A program made the position numbers and the translations under genes. This document shows positions 53,698-63,705 of a stretch of DNA of 64,000 bases, piece after piece. This stretch comes from Monomorium pharaonis (lineage: Eukaryota > Arthropoda > Insecta > Hymenoptera > Formicidae). The DNA is taken from assembly GCF_013373865.1 (NCBI RefSeq), contig NC_050468.1, positions 3,035,914 through 3,099,913 on the forward strand, in the 5' to 3' direction. Under the pieces are notes generated by a model that was not told the DNA's origin, made no database searches, and was given only the letters and a program-made list of their open reading frames with translations. Position 1 is the stretch's first letter. Each line of letters begins with the position of its first letter.

Positions 53698-54490
53698 ATG
53701 AACAGCGCTCCGGCAACGTTACCACTCAATCGATCGGTGGAAGACAGATTTCAAAGTTTCTCGAAAAAAAAAACGTACAAAATGAACTACTTATACGTTC
53801 TGATCCAACAGAGCAAAGTCCGTGATAAACCGTAAGTAATTATAATTTTCAAATTCTTTTTTTCATATTTATTTTCCATTTTTTTCTATAACTCACTATA
53901 TTCTTTTACAGAATATTATCGCCGCCGCGTTATATTCCTCGTATCCTAGGAAAGAAATTTGCTCTGACCATCACAACATACAAATACTTGAATATTAGAA
54001 TCAGCGTGGGACCTATGTCATACGTGGAATTATTGCTTGGCGACAACAAAAGCAATCATATATGTCTGCTCTATGCGAATATGGAAGACATTTATTAAGA
54101 GACGTGATAATATTCAGCGACTTATGCAGTCAACTGGGTCTTCCTCGAAACTTACAATTCATAATCTCGTAGTAGAAATTGTAACAATACGTGGTGAAGA
54201 TATTATAAAGTTGACATTACATGATACTTACATGTACATGAAATCATCAACAATATTATTTATATTTGAACTCGAAGATTGCATCGAATATGTATATTAC
54301 CAATTGAATCAAAATACTTATATTGTAAGTGATAAATATAAGCAGTTTGTAAGTTCTTTACGTCAAAACTATATTTTGAATATGCCACAAAATTATTGCA
54401 TGAAAATACGATAAAACTTGTTTCTTAGATTGTGAATTATTGGTATATGCGTTAGATAACATTTTGTATAATGCTTCACGTGACAAATAA
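53698..54490 (+). pseudogene. Two-exon gene of the polymerase element, frameshifted
   Basis: Starts at 53698 (MNSAPATLPLNRSVEDRFQ), directly behind a TATA/initiator. Exon 1 ends at 53831; an 80-bp intron (gtaagt...tttacag, 53832-53911) follows; exon 2 begins ILSPPRYIPRILGKKFALTI and continues with VGPMSYVELLLGDNK. A frameshift near 54080 moves the frame to FIKRRDNIQRLMQSTG, VVEIVTIRGEDIIKLTLHD and ILFIFELEDCIEYVYYQLN. A second near 54410 leads to FLDCELLVYALDNILYN and the stop at 54488-54490. I recall homologous proteins beside the same polymerase type in hymenopteran genomes, but no function. It is divergent from the 53175 and 52571 genes. A polyadenylation-like aataaa follows at 54488. Confidence 0.65.
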
Positions 54491-54554
54491 ATAAAATTTA
54501 TAAATAATTATTCTAGTTTATTTTCTCTTCCCTATTCCTCTGCGGTATAATGGC

Positions 54555-54561
<7 letters not shown>

Positions 54562-54635
<74 letters not shown>

Positions 54636-54640
54636 GAGAT
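54562..54640. repeat. (GA)n microsatellite
   Basis: Nearly uninterrupted GA dinucleotides, GA/GGA-rich to about 54660. Confidence 0.95.
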
Positions 54641-54749
54641 GGAGAGGGGTAGGGAGGAGAGGGAGTAGGGAAACCAAAGGGAGGGGTGGATAGCATATCG
54701 AATCTAGCAACTCAGAGAGGCTCTATCTAGTATCTCGCATACTGAGAGA

Positions 54750-56698
54750 GAGTATGTATTATGGCCCGAGCATAGGCTATAGGGCAAAGTATGATAATAC
54801 AAAATAGAATACACTTTTAAAACAAAATGTACGCAAAAATAGCTAACATAATAAAAAATCGCATTGATATAAGTATAACTATATGACTAATCTAAATCTT
54901 AATATTAACTATACAAGTAAAGTGCTAAAGCTGAGAATTAAGAGAGACGATAGAGAATGACAGAAAGCAAGACAGACAATACAAGATTGAAAAATCATGC
55001 TAACTCAGATGCCTGCAGAAATGAGCAAAGAAGGGTCTTGAAAGAGTCCAGCGAAGGAGCGGATACAATGTTTGCAGGGAGAGAATGCCAAAAATATACC
55101 GCGGAGAGATGAAAGGAATTTCTGTATGTAGTTGTCCTATGAAGAGGAATATGAAAAACATGAGACAAAGAAATTGTGCGATCTGATTTTCTTACTGAAG
55201 GATCAGGAGGGGTAAATAGTTCACATAAGTAAGACGGAGCGTGCAAGTGGAGAATCCAATAAGTTAGACAGCCTAGAAAGTACAGTCTCCTGTTTTCAAC
55301 CGAAAGCCACTCAAGACGATGTTTAAACGGCGTAATATGTTCGTCTCGCTTAAGATTAAAGATGAATCTTATACAGCAGTTGACAAGTCGTTGCAGCTTA
55401 GTATTAAGTTCTTTACTCAATCCATGATAGACAAGGCAACAGTAATCAATATGTGGCTGGATCAGAGTATTGACCAGTTTAATTCTGAGTTCAGTAGAGA
55501 GAGAGTTTTGGTTAAATTTTAATTTATACAGAGCGTGGTGAACGTTCTTTGAAACTTGTATGATGTGTTTATGCCATGACAGGTTAGACGTGAAAATAAC
55601 GCCCAGATTTCTCACTTCACTCACAAAAAGCAAAGGCGTACAGTCAACAATAATCGGAGAAAGAAGAGAGGTGTCAATGCTATTAACATGCTTTTGGCTG
55701 CCAAAGATAATAGCCTTAGACTTAGTAAGATTAAGTTTAAGACCATTGACAATAGTGTAATCAAATATGGCATTCACATCCCTTGAGATCAATTCAAGAC
55801 CACGAAGAATGTCTGCTGGAGGGCAAGACAAATAAATTTGCAGGTCGTCGGCGAAGAGCATATGGCTGGTGAAAGACAGGGCATTGCTAATATCGTTAAT
55901 GAAAAGCAAGAATAAAAGTGGTCCAAGTACCGAGCCCTGAGGAACACCAAGAGAAGTGTGAAGCCATTCAGAACGATTTCCTGCATCGTCAATTACAGCT
56001 TGAAAACGGCATGTTAAATAAGAGTAAAACCAAGTGACCACAGAATCGGAGAAACCAGATTTTTTGAGCTTGATAAGAAGATAAAGATGCGGGACAGTAT
56101 CAAACGCTTTACTGAAATCAAATAACACCATAATAGTGATAAATCCATCATCTATCCCCGCCCTGACATCATTACATATACGAAGAAGGGCAGATTGAGT
56201 GTTAAAGCCAGAACGATATGCAGACTGCCTAGGATCAAGTATACTGTTTAAGTTTAGATAATCAACTATCTGATCATCGACAATCCTTTCAAGAGTTTTA
56301 GATAGTTCAGGCAAATTAGCAATCGGTCGCATGTCAAACGGAGACAGAAGTTTACGAATTTTAGATAGTGGGCGTATTAGAGCATTCTTCCACTCAGAAG
56401 GAAATGAGGAGAGCTTTAGTGAATTATTAAAGAGATCAGTAAGCCAGGAAGATATACAAGGCCAAGCAATACATAAAATAAAAACGGGGATACCATCAGC
56501 GCCGGAAGCATAAGAGTTAAGGGGGTGAGCAGTTATAAGTTTATAGATAGAATTAGGTGTAACCAGAGAAAATACAAACTCAGACCGACAAGGAGGACAG
56601 GTGAGGTAGGAGATAGCTGATATAAAATCGGAAAAACACAAAGGTACGGCCGAAGAGACAGAAGTGTAATAAGAATTTAATTGAGACAAGGAAAAAAA
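54750..56698 (-). mobile_element. 5'-truncated LINE (Jockey/CR1-like)
   Basis: Contains the 3' UTR (54750-54994, including the block also seen at 4130-4170) and the C-terminal two thirds of ORF2. The same family as 16400-20670 but in opposite orientation and much better preserved. The 5' truncation at about 56698 abuts a GA tract. Confidence 0.9.
54995..56689 (-). CDS. LINE ORF2 reverse transcriptase, uninterrupted partial frame
   Basis: 564 codons open from 56689 to 54995. The first codon is TTG, not ATG, because the gene is 5'-truncated and lacks the endonuclease. The RT blocks are all present: MRPIANLPELSKTLERI, VLFDFSKAFDTVPH, SLGVPQGSVLGPLLFLLFINDI and the catalytic MLFADDLQIYL. The thumb (VRNLGVIFTSNLSWHKHI) and the conserved C-terminus (YFWHSLPANI) follow. 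No lesion is seen in this stretch, so it is a young copy. It would make cDNA by target-primed reverse transcription but cannot act alone without the N-terminal domains. Confidence 0.9.
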   Translation of the reverse strand: MSQLNSYYTSVSSAVPLCFSDFISAISYLTCPPCRSEFVFSLVTPNSIYKLITAHPLNSYASGADGIPVFILCIAWPCISSWLTDLFNNSLKLSSFPSEWKNALIRPLSKIRKLLSPFDMRPIANLPELSKTLERIVDDQIVDYLNLNSILDPRQSAYRSGFNTQSALLRICNDVRAGIDDGFITIMVLFDFSKAFDTVPHLYLLIKLKKSGFSDSVVTWFYSYLTCRFQAVIDDAGNRSEWLHTSLGVPQGSVLGPLLFLLFINDISNALSFTSHMLFADDLQIYLSCPPADILRGLELISRDVNAIFDYTIVNGLKLNLTKSKAIIFGSQKHVNSIDTSLLSPIIVDCTPLLFVSEVRNLGVIFTSNLSWHKHIIQVSKNVHHALYKLKFNQNSLSTELRIKLVNTLIQPHIDYCCLVYHGLSKELNTKLQRLVNCCIRFIFNLKRDEHITPFKHRLEWLSVENRRLYFLGCLTYWILHLHAPSYLCELFTPPDPSVRKSDRTISLSHVFHIPLHRTTTYRNSFHLSAVYFWHSLPANIVSAPSLDSFKTLLCSFLQASELA

Positions 56699-56729
56699 GT
56701 GAGAGAGAGAGAGAGAGAGAGAGATAAAG

Positions 56730-57540
56730 GTGTCTACTAAAATGCGTGAAATACTTATCCATAATATGTTATACTCTTTGTAATAACAGATAGAAAAATG
56801 CTCCCCTGTTGACGTGACGATTTCACAGACTATTGTGCAACACTAGTTGCGCTTGTTGTGAGTGTGATGCACTCACACAAGAAATGTCGCAAGCGATATA
56901 AGGTGTCAAATGACAACTCGCGCGCAGACATCGCCTGGCCTACATACCGGGCGTCGCACCGGGCAATGCACTCGGTTGCTTAATAAACAACATCCAAAAT
57001 CTCCTGATTTTGGAGTGAAATCTGCATAGCTAGCAATTGCTGGCTAAGCAAGAACATTGACCAAAGGCCAGTGACCGGGAAGTACCCTCCCCGGTTATAC
57101 ACCAAAAATCGGCGTATATAAACACCGAGGTACAGACAACGAGCGGGCTCTGCTACACATTATACAGCGTACGTATGTCGCTTATTCTTTTATATTTGTC
57201 ACGGGTATTAACGAATCAAATCAGTGTAACTCAGTGTAATCAAAATATTAATTATATATACATTATTACACGACATCGGCTACAATCTCTCAAGAAATCT
57301 GACCCGAGAAGTATCGACGGACGATCCCAAAGACCTGTGGCCCTCTATCTACCAAAAGGCCACAACACGCTTTTTGCATCGCGCTCTCGCACTCGCCAGC
57401 TCTACAAACTCTGTACACAATTGCGCACTCCCGTGAGCACAAAATAGGATAGCACGCTTTCTTGAAAGAATGGAATTTATTCAAATCACTCCGATACACG
57501 AGCGTGACAGCTCAAGAACCGACATAAACAACAATACAAC
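56730..57540. other. Unclassified segment with a TATA box
   Basis: The LTR-like start tgttgacgtgacgatttc at 56807 and tatataaac at 57116 suggest a promoter or LTR fragment, but no partner copy or matching duplication is visible. Open frames at 57175-57447 and 57470-57724 lack recognisable motifs apart from the LINE sequence that begins about 57550. Confidence 0.35.
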
Positions 57541-57549
57541 AACGCTCTT

Positions 57550-60500
57550 CCCCATAGCGGAGGAGAGGCGGGAAGCTGTTGGAATTTCTGGTGTCCACAG
57601 ACCTAGAGATTCTCAACAAAAGCGGGGAGTCTACCTTTGTCACTGCAGTGAGAAGGGAGGTTCAGGACCTAACCATCTGTTCAAGACAGGTAGTGCAGGA
57701 GGTGACCGGCTGGAGGGTCTCTGATGAGCCCTCATTGTCGAACCACAGACAGATCACCTTCAGGCTAGCCAAGGTGCAAGCGAAGGTGAGAACAGTGAGG
57801 GACCCAAAGAAGACGGACTGGGACGTATTTCGAGAGGACCTGGCTGTCGGTCTTAGAGAGTTTCCCAAAAGATATGGGACCCCCCCCCGCAAGAGATCGA
57901 GCTGTGCGTCGAGCACCTGCAAAGGGTTCTCGCCGGCAGCTTTAAGAACAACTGGCCAGAAAGGACAGTGAGGAATACTAAGGAAGTCTCCTGGTGGAAC
58001 CCCAAGCTGCAGGAGCTCAGAAGTGCTGCACGTGCCTGGAACAGGGCCAGGAATACGGGCCGCCAGGCTGACTGGGCCTGGACAACCTTCACCGAAGGGT
58101 TCAGAAGGCCTATAGAGATTCTGTAGTAAGGGCTAAAAAAGAGAGCTGGAGGAAGGACTGGAGGAGGTTCTGCGAGTCGGTGGAGGGGATACCCAAAGCC
58201 GCTACGCTCGGCAGGATCTTGGCCAGAAATCGGGACGTGGCTCTTCGGCTCGACGATGGGACGATAGCGTCTGGAGAGCAATGCCTAAACCACCTGCTGG
58301 AGTCGAACTTTCCGGGCTTCCGCGGAAGCCTGGAGGAAGACGTCCATCGGGGAATCTCGAATACACATAGGGTAGGAGGAAAAGATTGGTCTCTTGCGGC
58401 AGAAATCGTTGGGCCTGAATAGGCCGTAAGAGGTTTCAAGCCCTTTAAATCGGCTGGGCCGGACCGTGTCTTTCCGGCCCTTCTCCAAGAAGGGCAGGAG
58501 CAGATCACCGGACCGCTTACGCGGACGCTGAGGGCTTGCTTGGCACTGGGCTATACACCTAGGGCTTGGAGGCAGGCGAGAGATGTGTTCATCCCCAAAG
58601 CGGGAAGAACGGGCTACAGCTCCGCCAAGGATTTTCGTCCAATCAGCTTAACGTCTTTTCTTCTTACGACGTTGGAAAAACTGGTGGATGTCTACATACG
58701 CGACGTGATTCTACTGCAACCCGTTGCATGTGAATCTGTACGCGTATCGTACGGGATATTCTACAGAATCGGCGCTTCACTCCGCTGTATCGTTTATCGA
58801 GGAGCAATTAGAAAGGAAGGGCTACGCAGTTAGCACCTTCCTGGACATAGAAGGGGCTTTCAACAACACACCGCACGAGGTGGTGTGTGAAAAAGCTACT
58901 CGCAGGGGCGTGCCGGAAAGGATCGTGGATTGGATCAGAGGCATGCTCGGGCGGCAGGTAACGGCCTCATTGGGAACAGTAAAGATCAGTGGATGGGTAA
59001 AGAGAGGCTGCCCGCAGGGGGAGTTCTCTCTCCACTCTTGTGGTATCTAGTAGCGGACAGACTGTTCAGGACGCTTAACGAAAAGAGCTTCTTTACATTA
59101 GGATATGCGAATGATCTGGCTATCCTGATACGAGGCCCCTTTTTGGAGACTCTCCTGGAGCTCACGCAGAGAGCTTTGGAGGTGATTGAAGAGTGGTGCG
59201 GCGAGACCGGTTTGTCGGTGAATCCACTGAAGACTGGGCTCGTGATCTTCACTCGCAGGTACAAGGTAAGCCCGGTGGAGGGGCTGGTCCTTGAGGGAAC
59301 GAGATTAGTTCCAAACGGGTCGACTAAATATATGGGAGTGATCCTAGATAGGAAGCTGATATGGAAAGAACATCTCGAGAACCGTTGTAAGAATGTGTGC
59401 TCTTACTTTTGGATATGCAGAAGGACATTCGCAGACTTGGGATCTCAAACCGAAAATAGTCCACTAAATCTATACAGCGATACTCAGACGTGGCTGCTTT
59501 ACGCGTCTGTCGTATAGTGGCCAAGGCTGCTGAGAAAAACCGCTAAGTCAACACTGGAACACGTCAGAGCTCTAGTCTTAAGAGGGGCTCTGGGAGCCAT
59601 GTGGACCACGTCGGTGGCAGCGATGGGGGTGCTGCTTGGCATCGAGCCTCTTGATCGGGTGGTATTGGCGGCTGCGGCGACAACGGCCTACCGCTGAAGG
59701 TGTGAATCAATGTGAAAAACAGGAACCTTCCACACAAGATTTCCTGAAGAAATCCTATCGGGCACCATTTTTGCAATGGGATAGGATAGGAGGCCGAAGT
59801 TATTCATACCTTCGAAAAAAGGTACAGGATAAGCTTCCCCGGGCGCTGGGACTGGAACTGCTCTAAAGGACCGATCCTTCGGGACGGGGACGTCTGATTC
59901 ACGGACGGCTCCAGAATAAGTACAGGCTCTGGAGCTGGTCTTTACTGTCAGCGCAACTGGGCAGGAATCGTCGTTCCGCTTGGCGAACACGCTACGGTTT
60001 TCCAGGCGGAGGTGTTAGCCATCATGAGATGTGCCCAGAACCTATTAGAGTTTGATAGGGTGGGAAGACGCATCCGGATTTGCTCGGACAGTCAGGCGGC
60101 GCTTAAGGCGCTTGAGAGTCCACGAATTAATTCGCGACTAGTCTGGGATTGCAAGTGCGTACTGGATGAGTTGGCAAAGAATAATGATGTTGGTATAGTA
60201 TGGGTCCCCGGGCACTCAGGAATCAAGGGCAACGAAATGGCGGACCTGCTTGCTAAGGAGGCGGCCGAAACAAGACTGTTCAGACCTGAGCAGGTTGTTG
60301 GGATCTCCTTCTGTCTGGGCAGAGGGGGATCAGGAGCTTGCTCCGGGACCAGCATCTTAAATACTGGAGGAATGAGCAGAGGACAAATGCAGACAGGCTA
60401 GGGACTTGCTGGGGAAGTACCCCAGCAGGGACCTGGCCAGGAGCATAAGATCTCTAGGTAGGAGGGAAGAGGGACGCCAGGCTCGCGACACAACTGCTCA

Positions 60501-60830
60501 CGGGCCATGGCGACCTTAATTACCACCTGCATAAATTGAGTCGTAACGATACGCCCGACTGCAGGTTATGTGATGAAGAAGAGGAAATTAGCCTCTACAT
60601 TCTTGGAAATTGCCCAGCATTGGTCGGACCAAGAACACGCCTGCTAGGCTCAGGTTTTCTAGAACCAAACCAGGTGAGGTAGCTACCTGTGGGGGATCTG
60701 CTCCCCTTCTGGCAAGAAACGGGGCCCCGTTAGGGCAGCTAATAACGGGGAGGCACAATGGACCCGGTCTGAGTGCCAAAGTGGGCTTTGTAGGAGGACC
60801 GCTCCCGACAACATTATTATAATATACCAA
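57550..60830 (+). mobile_element. Degenerate LINE with RNase H (I/LOA/R1 group)
   Basis: The 5'-truncated element begins inside the endonuclease domain and ends near 60830 after a CCHC-like motif and a short 3' UTR. The RNase H domain after the RT, together with the endonuclease, places it in the I/LOA/R1-type superfamily rather than Jockey. Higher GC content than its neighbours. Confidence 0.8.
57579..60680 (+). pseudogene. LINE ORF2: endonuclease end, RT, RNase H, CCHC
   Basis: WRVSDEPSLSNHRQITF (about 57710) is the endonuclease C-terminus. SSAKDFRPISLTSFLLTTLEKL, STFLDIEGAFNNTPHE and GWVKRGCPQG belong to the RT. The catalytic box reads YANDLAIL instead of YADD, losing one catalytic aspartate. 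RNase H shows RIRICSDSQAALKAL and VWVPGHSGIKGNEMADLLAKEA (60070-60270). A late cysteine cluster, CRLCDEEEEISLYILGNCPAL, lies at about 60560. At least six frame changes (for example near 57970, 58710, 59010 and 59650) and stops inactivate it. Confidence 0.85.
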
Positions 60831-61249
60831 AAATGTCATATATAAAAAAGTTTTATAAAGAAACAAACAAAAAACACGGAGGAAATATTGAAATGTATGA
60901 AAAAATGTAAAATATTAAGACAAATGAGGTTAGTTCAACATGGAAATAAATAAAAATTTTAAAAAAAGGGAAAAGCACGTAAAGAAAAGGAAAATTGCAA
61001 ATTTCTAAAGGAAAGAAAAAAGAAGTTTTTATGTACAAAAACAGGGTTTATAAAAAATTATCTAAAAATTGAAAAAAAAAACGGAAAAGGATTAGTATGT
61101 ATCACTACAAAGACCAACGTCAGTACAAACCCAAACGTAAAGAAAAAAGACTCAAATTATTCGAAAAAAAAACGAAGAATGCTGCTATGGAATACATGAA
61201 AGAAAATATAACAAGACGACAAACAGACAAACAGACAAATATGTGTATA
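60830..61249. other. A-rich intergenic, nothing recognised
   Basis: Oligo-A interrupted sequence, possibly decayed LINE tail. No gene. Confidence 0.4.
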
Positions 61250-61920
61250 CATGTGTGAGTATGTGTAACAAAAGAGCTTTTAAGTCCGCGCGAAGCGCGA
61301 CCGAAAAAACTAATTTTATATACATACATATAAGTACCAGGTGTCTATATGCCTGCATATTCGCGAACTACTCCGTCATTTGTGGTCCGATCCTCTTGCA
61401 ACTGGTCTCAAAATTTTCCAATTTTTTCAGAGATGGCTCCCTTAGTTTCGGATTTTTAATATACAGGTTGTTTAAAAAAAGGACAAATTTTTTCCTTATG
61501 TTACGGCCATTATTTTTGAAACACTGTATTTTCGCCAAATATTTTTTGTCCAGATTTATAAATTGTTAAAAATACGTTCTGTTGCAAGTGGATAGGCCTA
61601 GAAATGACTGTATAATACCGGATGTCTGTATGTGCGTATGTCCGCGAACTACTCTAATATTTGTGGTTCGATCTTCTTGCTACTGATTTCAAAATTTTCC
61701 CAATTTTTTAGGGATGGCCATAGATTCGAATTTTTAATATACAGGTTTCAAAAAGATTTTTCTCAAAGATTGTGGTCATTATTTCTGTAACACTCTGTAT
61801 TTTTGCGCGTGTATTTTTTGACCAGATTTGAAAAAATTTACAAATATATTGTCCTGTTGCATGTGAATAAGCTTAGAAATGCTTATGTAGCTCACCGTCA
61901 TACAGACGTACTTACATTCT
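61250..61920 (+). repeat. Dispersed ~180-bp repeat copies
   Basis: Two or three units with gcgaactactccgtcatttg (about 61362) and a second at about 61645, in the same orientation as 1560-2870. Preceded by the gcgcgaagcgcgacc-like motif also seen near 9570 and 38865. Confidence 0.75.
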
Positions 61921-62262
61921 TACTTTAATGTATAAAATTTGAAAATTAAATTTAAAAAATTTGGCAAATAATATTTTTAGAAAATTAATTTTAAAACTTA
62001 TTGAATTAAACATTGCAAAATTATGGTACTTATTTAAAAAAAATTAGTACTGTTTAAATAAGGATTTGTAAATTTTTAAAAATATGTCTTACTTTAATGT
62101 ATAAGATTTGTAAATTAATTTATAAAAATTTAATAAATAATATTTTTGTAAAATTACTTTTTAAATTCATTGAAATAAACATTGCAAAATTGTGATATTA
62201 AAAAAAAAATTTGATACTCTTTAAACAAAGATTTATAAATTTTTAAAAATATGGATCCTCCC
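61921..62262. repeat. AT-rich duplicated segment
   Basis: 61920-62080 and 62085-62250 are diverged direct repeats (tactttaatgtataa...aaatttttaaaaatatg). No coding content. Confidence 0.65.
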
Positions 62263-62520
62263 AAAGGGGGCCCAAAAACGGGAGACGAAGCAAAGGAGGG
62301 GAGTTTTAATGAGTAGTTTGAGGCAGCCGCTCACAGCACAGAAAGGAAAATCCATCCTGATGGGTATACTGGCAGTCTAGAAGCGAAGGGCCAAGGGAAT
62401 CCCACACTACCTGGCAGGACAATATTCCAGCCGGGTGTGAGTAAATGCATTTCCCCCTGCCCTCACAAAAAAAGAAATGTGAAAGACCGCGCGAAACGCA
62501 GGCAAAAAATCTAGTGAGTT
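62263..62520. other. GC-richer insertion, possibly a retroelement tail
   Basis: An abrupt composition change (ggatcctcccaaagggggcc onward) to about 62470, then the gcgcgaaacgcaggc motif that accompanies the dispersed repeat. It resembles a LINE or SINE body but could not be placed. Confidence 0.3.
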
Positions 62521-62729
62521 TATATTTCTTTAATTAATCAAGCGGATTATGTTTTTATCGGTATTCGTACAGTGCGATGTTTATTTTCCGAGAAATAAGG
62601 GGGTTCTAATTTCTGAAAACTATTCCAAATTCGGTGCCTTTCTTCTATGATAAGTTCAAATATTATAATTATATGTGATAAAATGGACGCATTATAACTT
62701 TAAGTAAATACAAATAAATACGTATTTAC

Positions 62730-63072
62730 CTGATTTATTTGCTGCTATAGCAAAAGATATGATGTCATCCACCGGTCCATCGTAATCGATCATCTTTTCA
62801 GCCTTATAGGTAAGATGATCGGAATAGCATTTTCTCAAATCTATGAGAACGGCGCTATGAATCATGGGCACGTTATAGCATCCAGTTTTTTCGCGAAACA
62901 GAATTGGCTCGTAGAGCTCCGTTCGTAAATAGTAATAATCCGTTGTCATGCCGGCCCAAAAATTACTGTACATGCCATCCGATCTTAATAAAGGCGCCAC
63001 TACGGTATGCCCCTTATTGATCAAATTGCGAATAGCACTCGGATTGGTTAAAAAAACGTCAGCATCCAGCAT
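62730..63072 (-). CDS. Exon of procollagen galactosyltransferase (GT25)-like gene
   Basis: Minus-strand exon bounded by an acceptor tttcttacag (AG at 63074-63073) and a donor gtaaatac (starting 62729). It encodes MLDADVFLTNPSAIRNLI, HTVVAPLLRSDGMYSNFWAGM, YYLRTELYEPI, VPMIHSAVLIDLRKCYSD and DYDGPVDDIISFAI. This matches the catalytic domain of collagen beta-galactosyltransferases (human COLGALT1 has DADN...NPDTL, TVVAPML...YSNFWCGM, VPMVHSTFLIDLRK and FDDIIVFAF). The DAD motif is the nucleotide-sugar/metal-binding DxD. The enzyme adds galactose to hydroxylysine of collagen in the ER. The exon is 343 bp, ending in phase 1. Flanking exons are not in the window or not recognised. The open frame upstream of 63072 is intronic. 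Confidence 0.85.
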
Positions 63073-63700
63073 CTGTAAGAAATTTTCTTTACTCAAATAG
63101 TGTTGAAAAAGATATCCGTAATATTTATTTTCGAAACAAATTTTTTTTTTTATAATCACGTGGGCCACTCCCATGGAGAACCGAAAAATTGCATCTACAT
63201 TGCGAAAATTTATTTCACAATAATTCAATATTACAATTACATCGCAAAATGTTGATATATCATTGCCGTTGAATTTGCAATAATAATAAAAAGAGAGGCG
63301 GTAAAAAGTAACAAATTTTACTAGTAGAAATAAAGCCGGTGTCAATCCAGGGAACTCCATCACGCATCAGGGTCTGTTGGGGGGCCTCAATAAAACCCTG
63401 TCCTACATACTTTTCAACAAGGTGTTTCATTAGGAAACAACTCTAGATAAATATCGATAATCTTTATTAGGAAAACGATTTTTCTGCCGTTTTTCTAATA
63501 TTGTTTGCCTCGTCGGTGCCGATTTTTTCATAAGCACCATTTTCTTCTTTTGGGGAAGGAGCTGTAACAAAACCTGCTCTAGATACTTGACACTCATTAG
63601 AAACAGTCGTATAAATGTCAATGTGATATTTTTATTAGAAAACTGATTTTTGCGGCTATCGCTTTTCTTATATTTTTTCACCAAAGAAAAAACTTTAACG
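63073..63700 (-). other. Probable intron with a diverged tandem duplication
   Basis: 63398-63500 and 63572-63670 are diverged direct copies (cctgtcctacatac.. versus cctgctctagatac..; tattaggaaaacgatttttc versus tattagaaaactgatttttg), period about 175-180 bp. No coding exon of the GT25 gene could be identified here. Confidence 0.45.
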
Positions 63701-63705
63701 TCGGC

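Noticed and set aside
56807..57512. Solo LTR at 56.8-57.5 kb
   Set aside because: TG...CA-like ends and a TATA box exist, but the flanking tetranucleotides differ (cccc versus gctc) and no second copy is seen.
63478..63684. Lys-rich ORF as an upstream GT25 exon
   Set aside because: It overlaps the diverged tandem duplication and shows no similarity to the galactosyltransferase N-terminal region.
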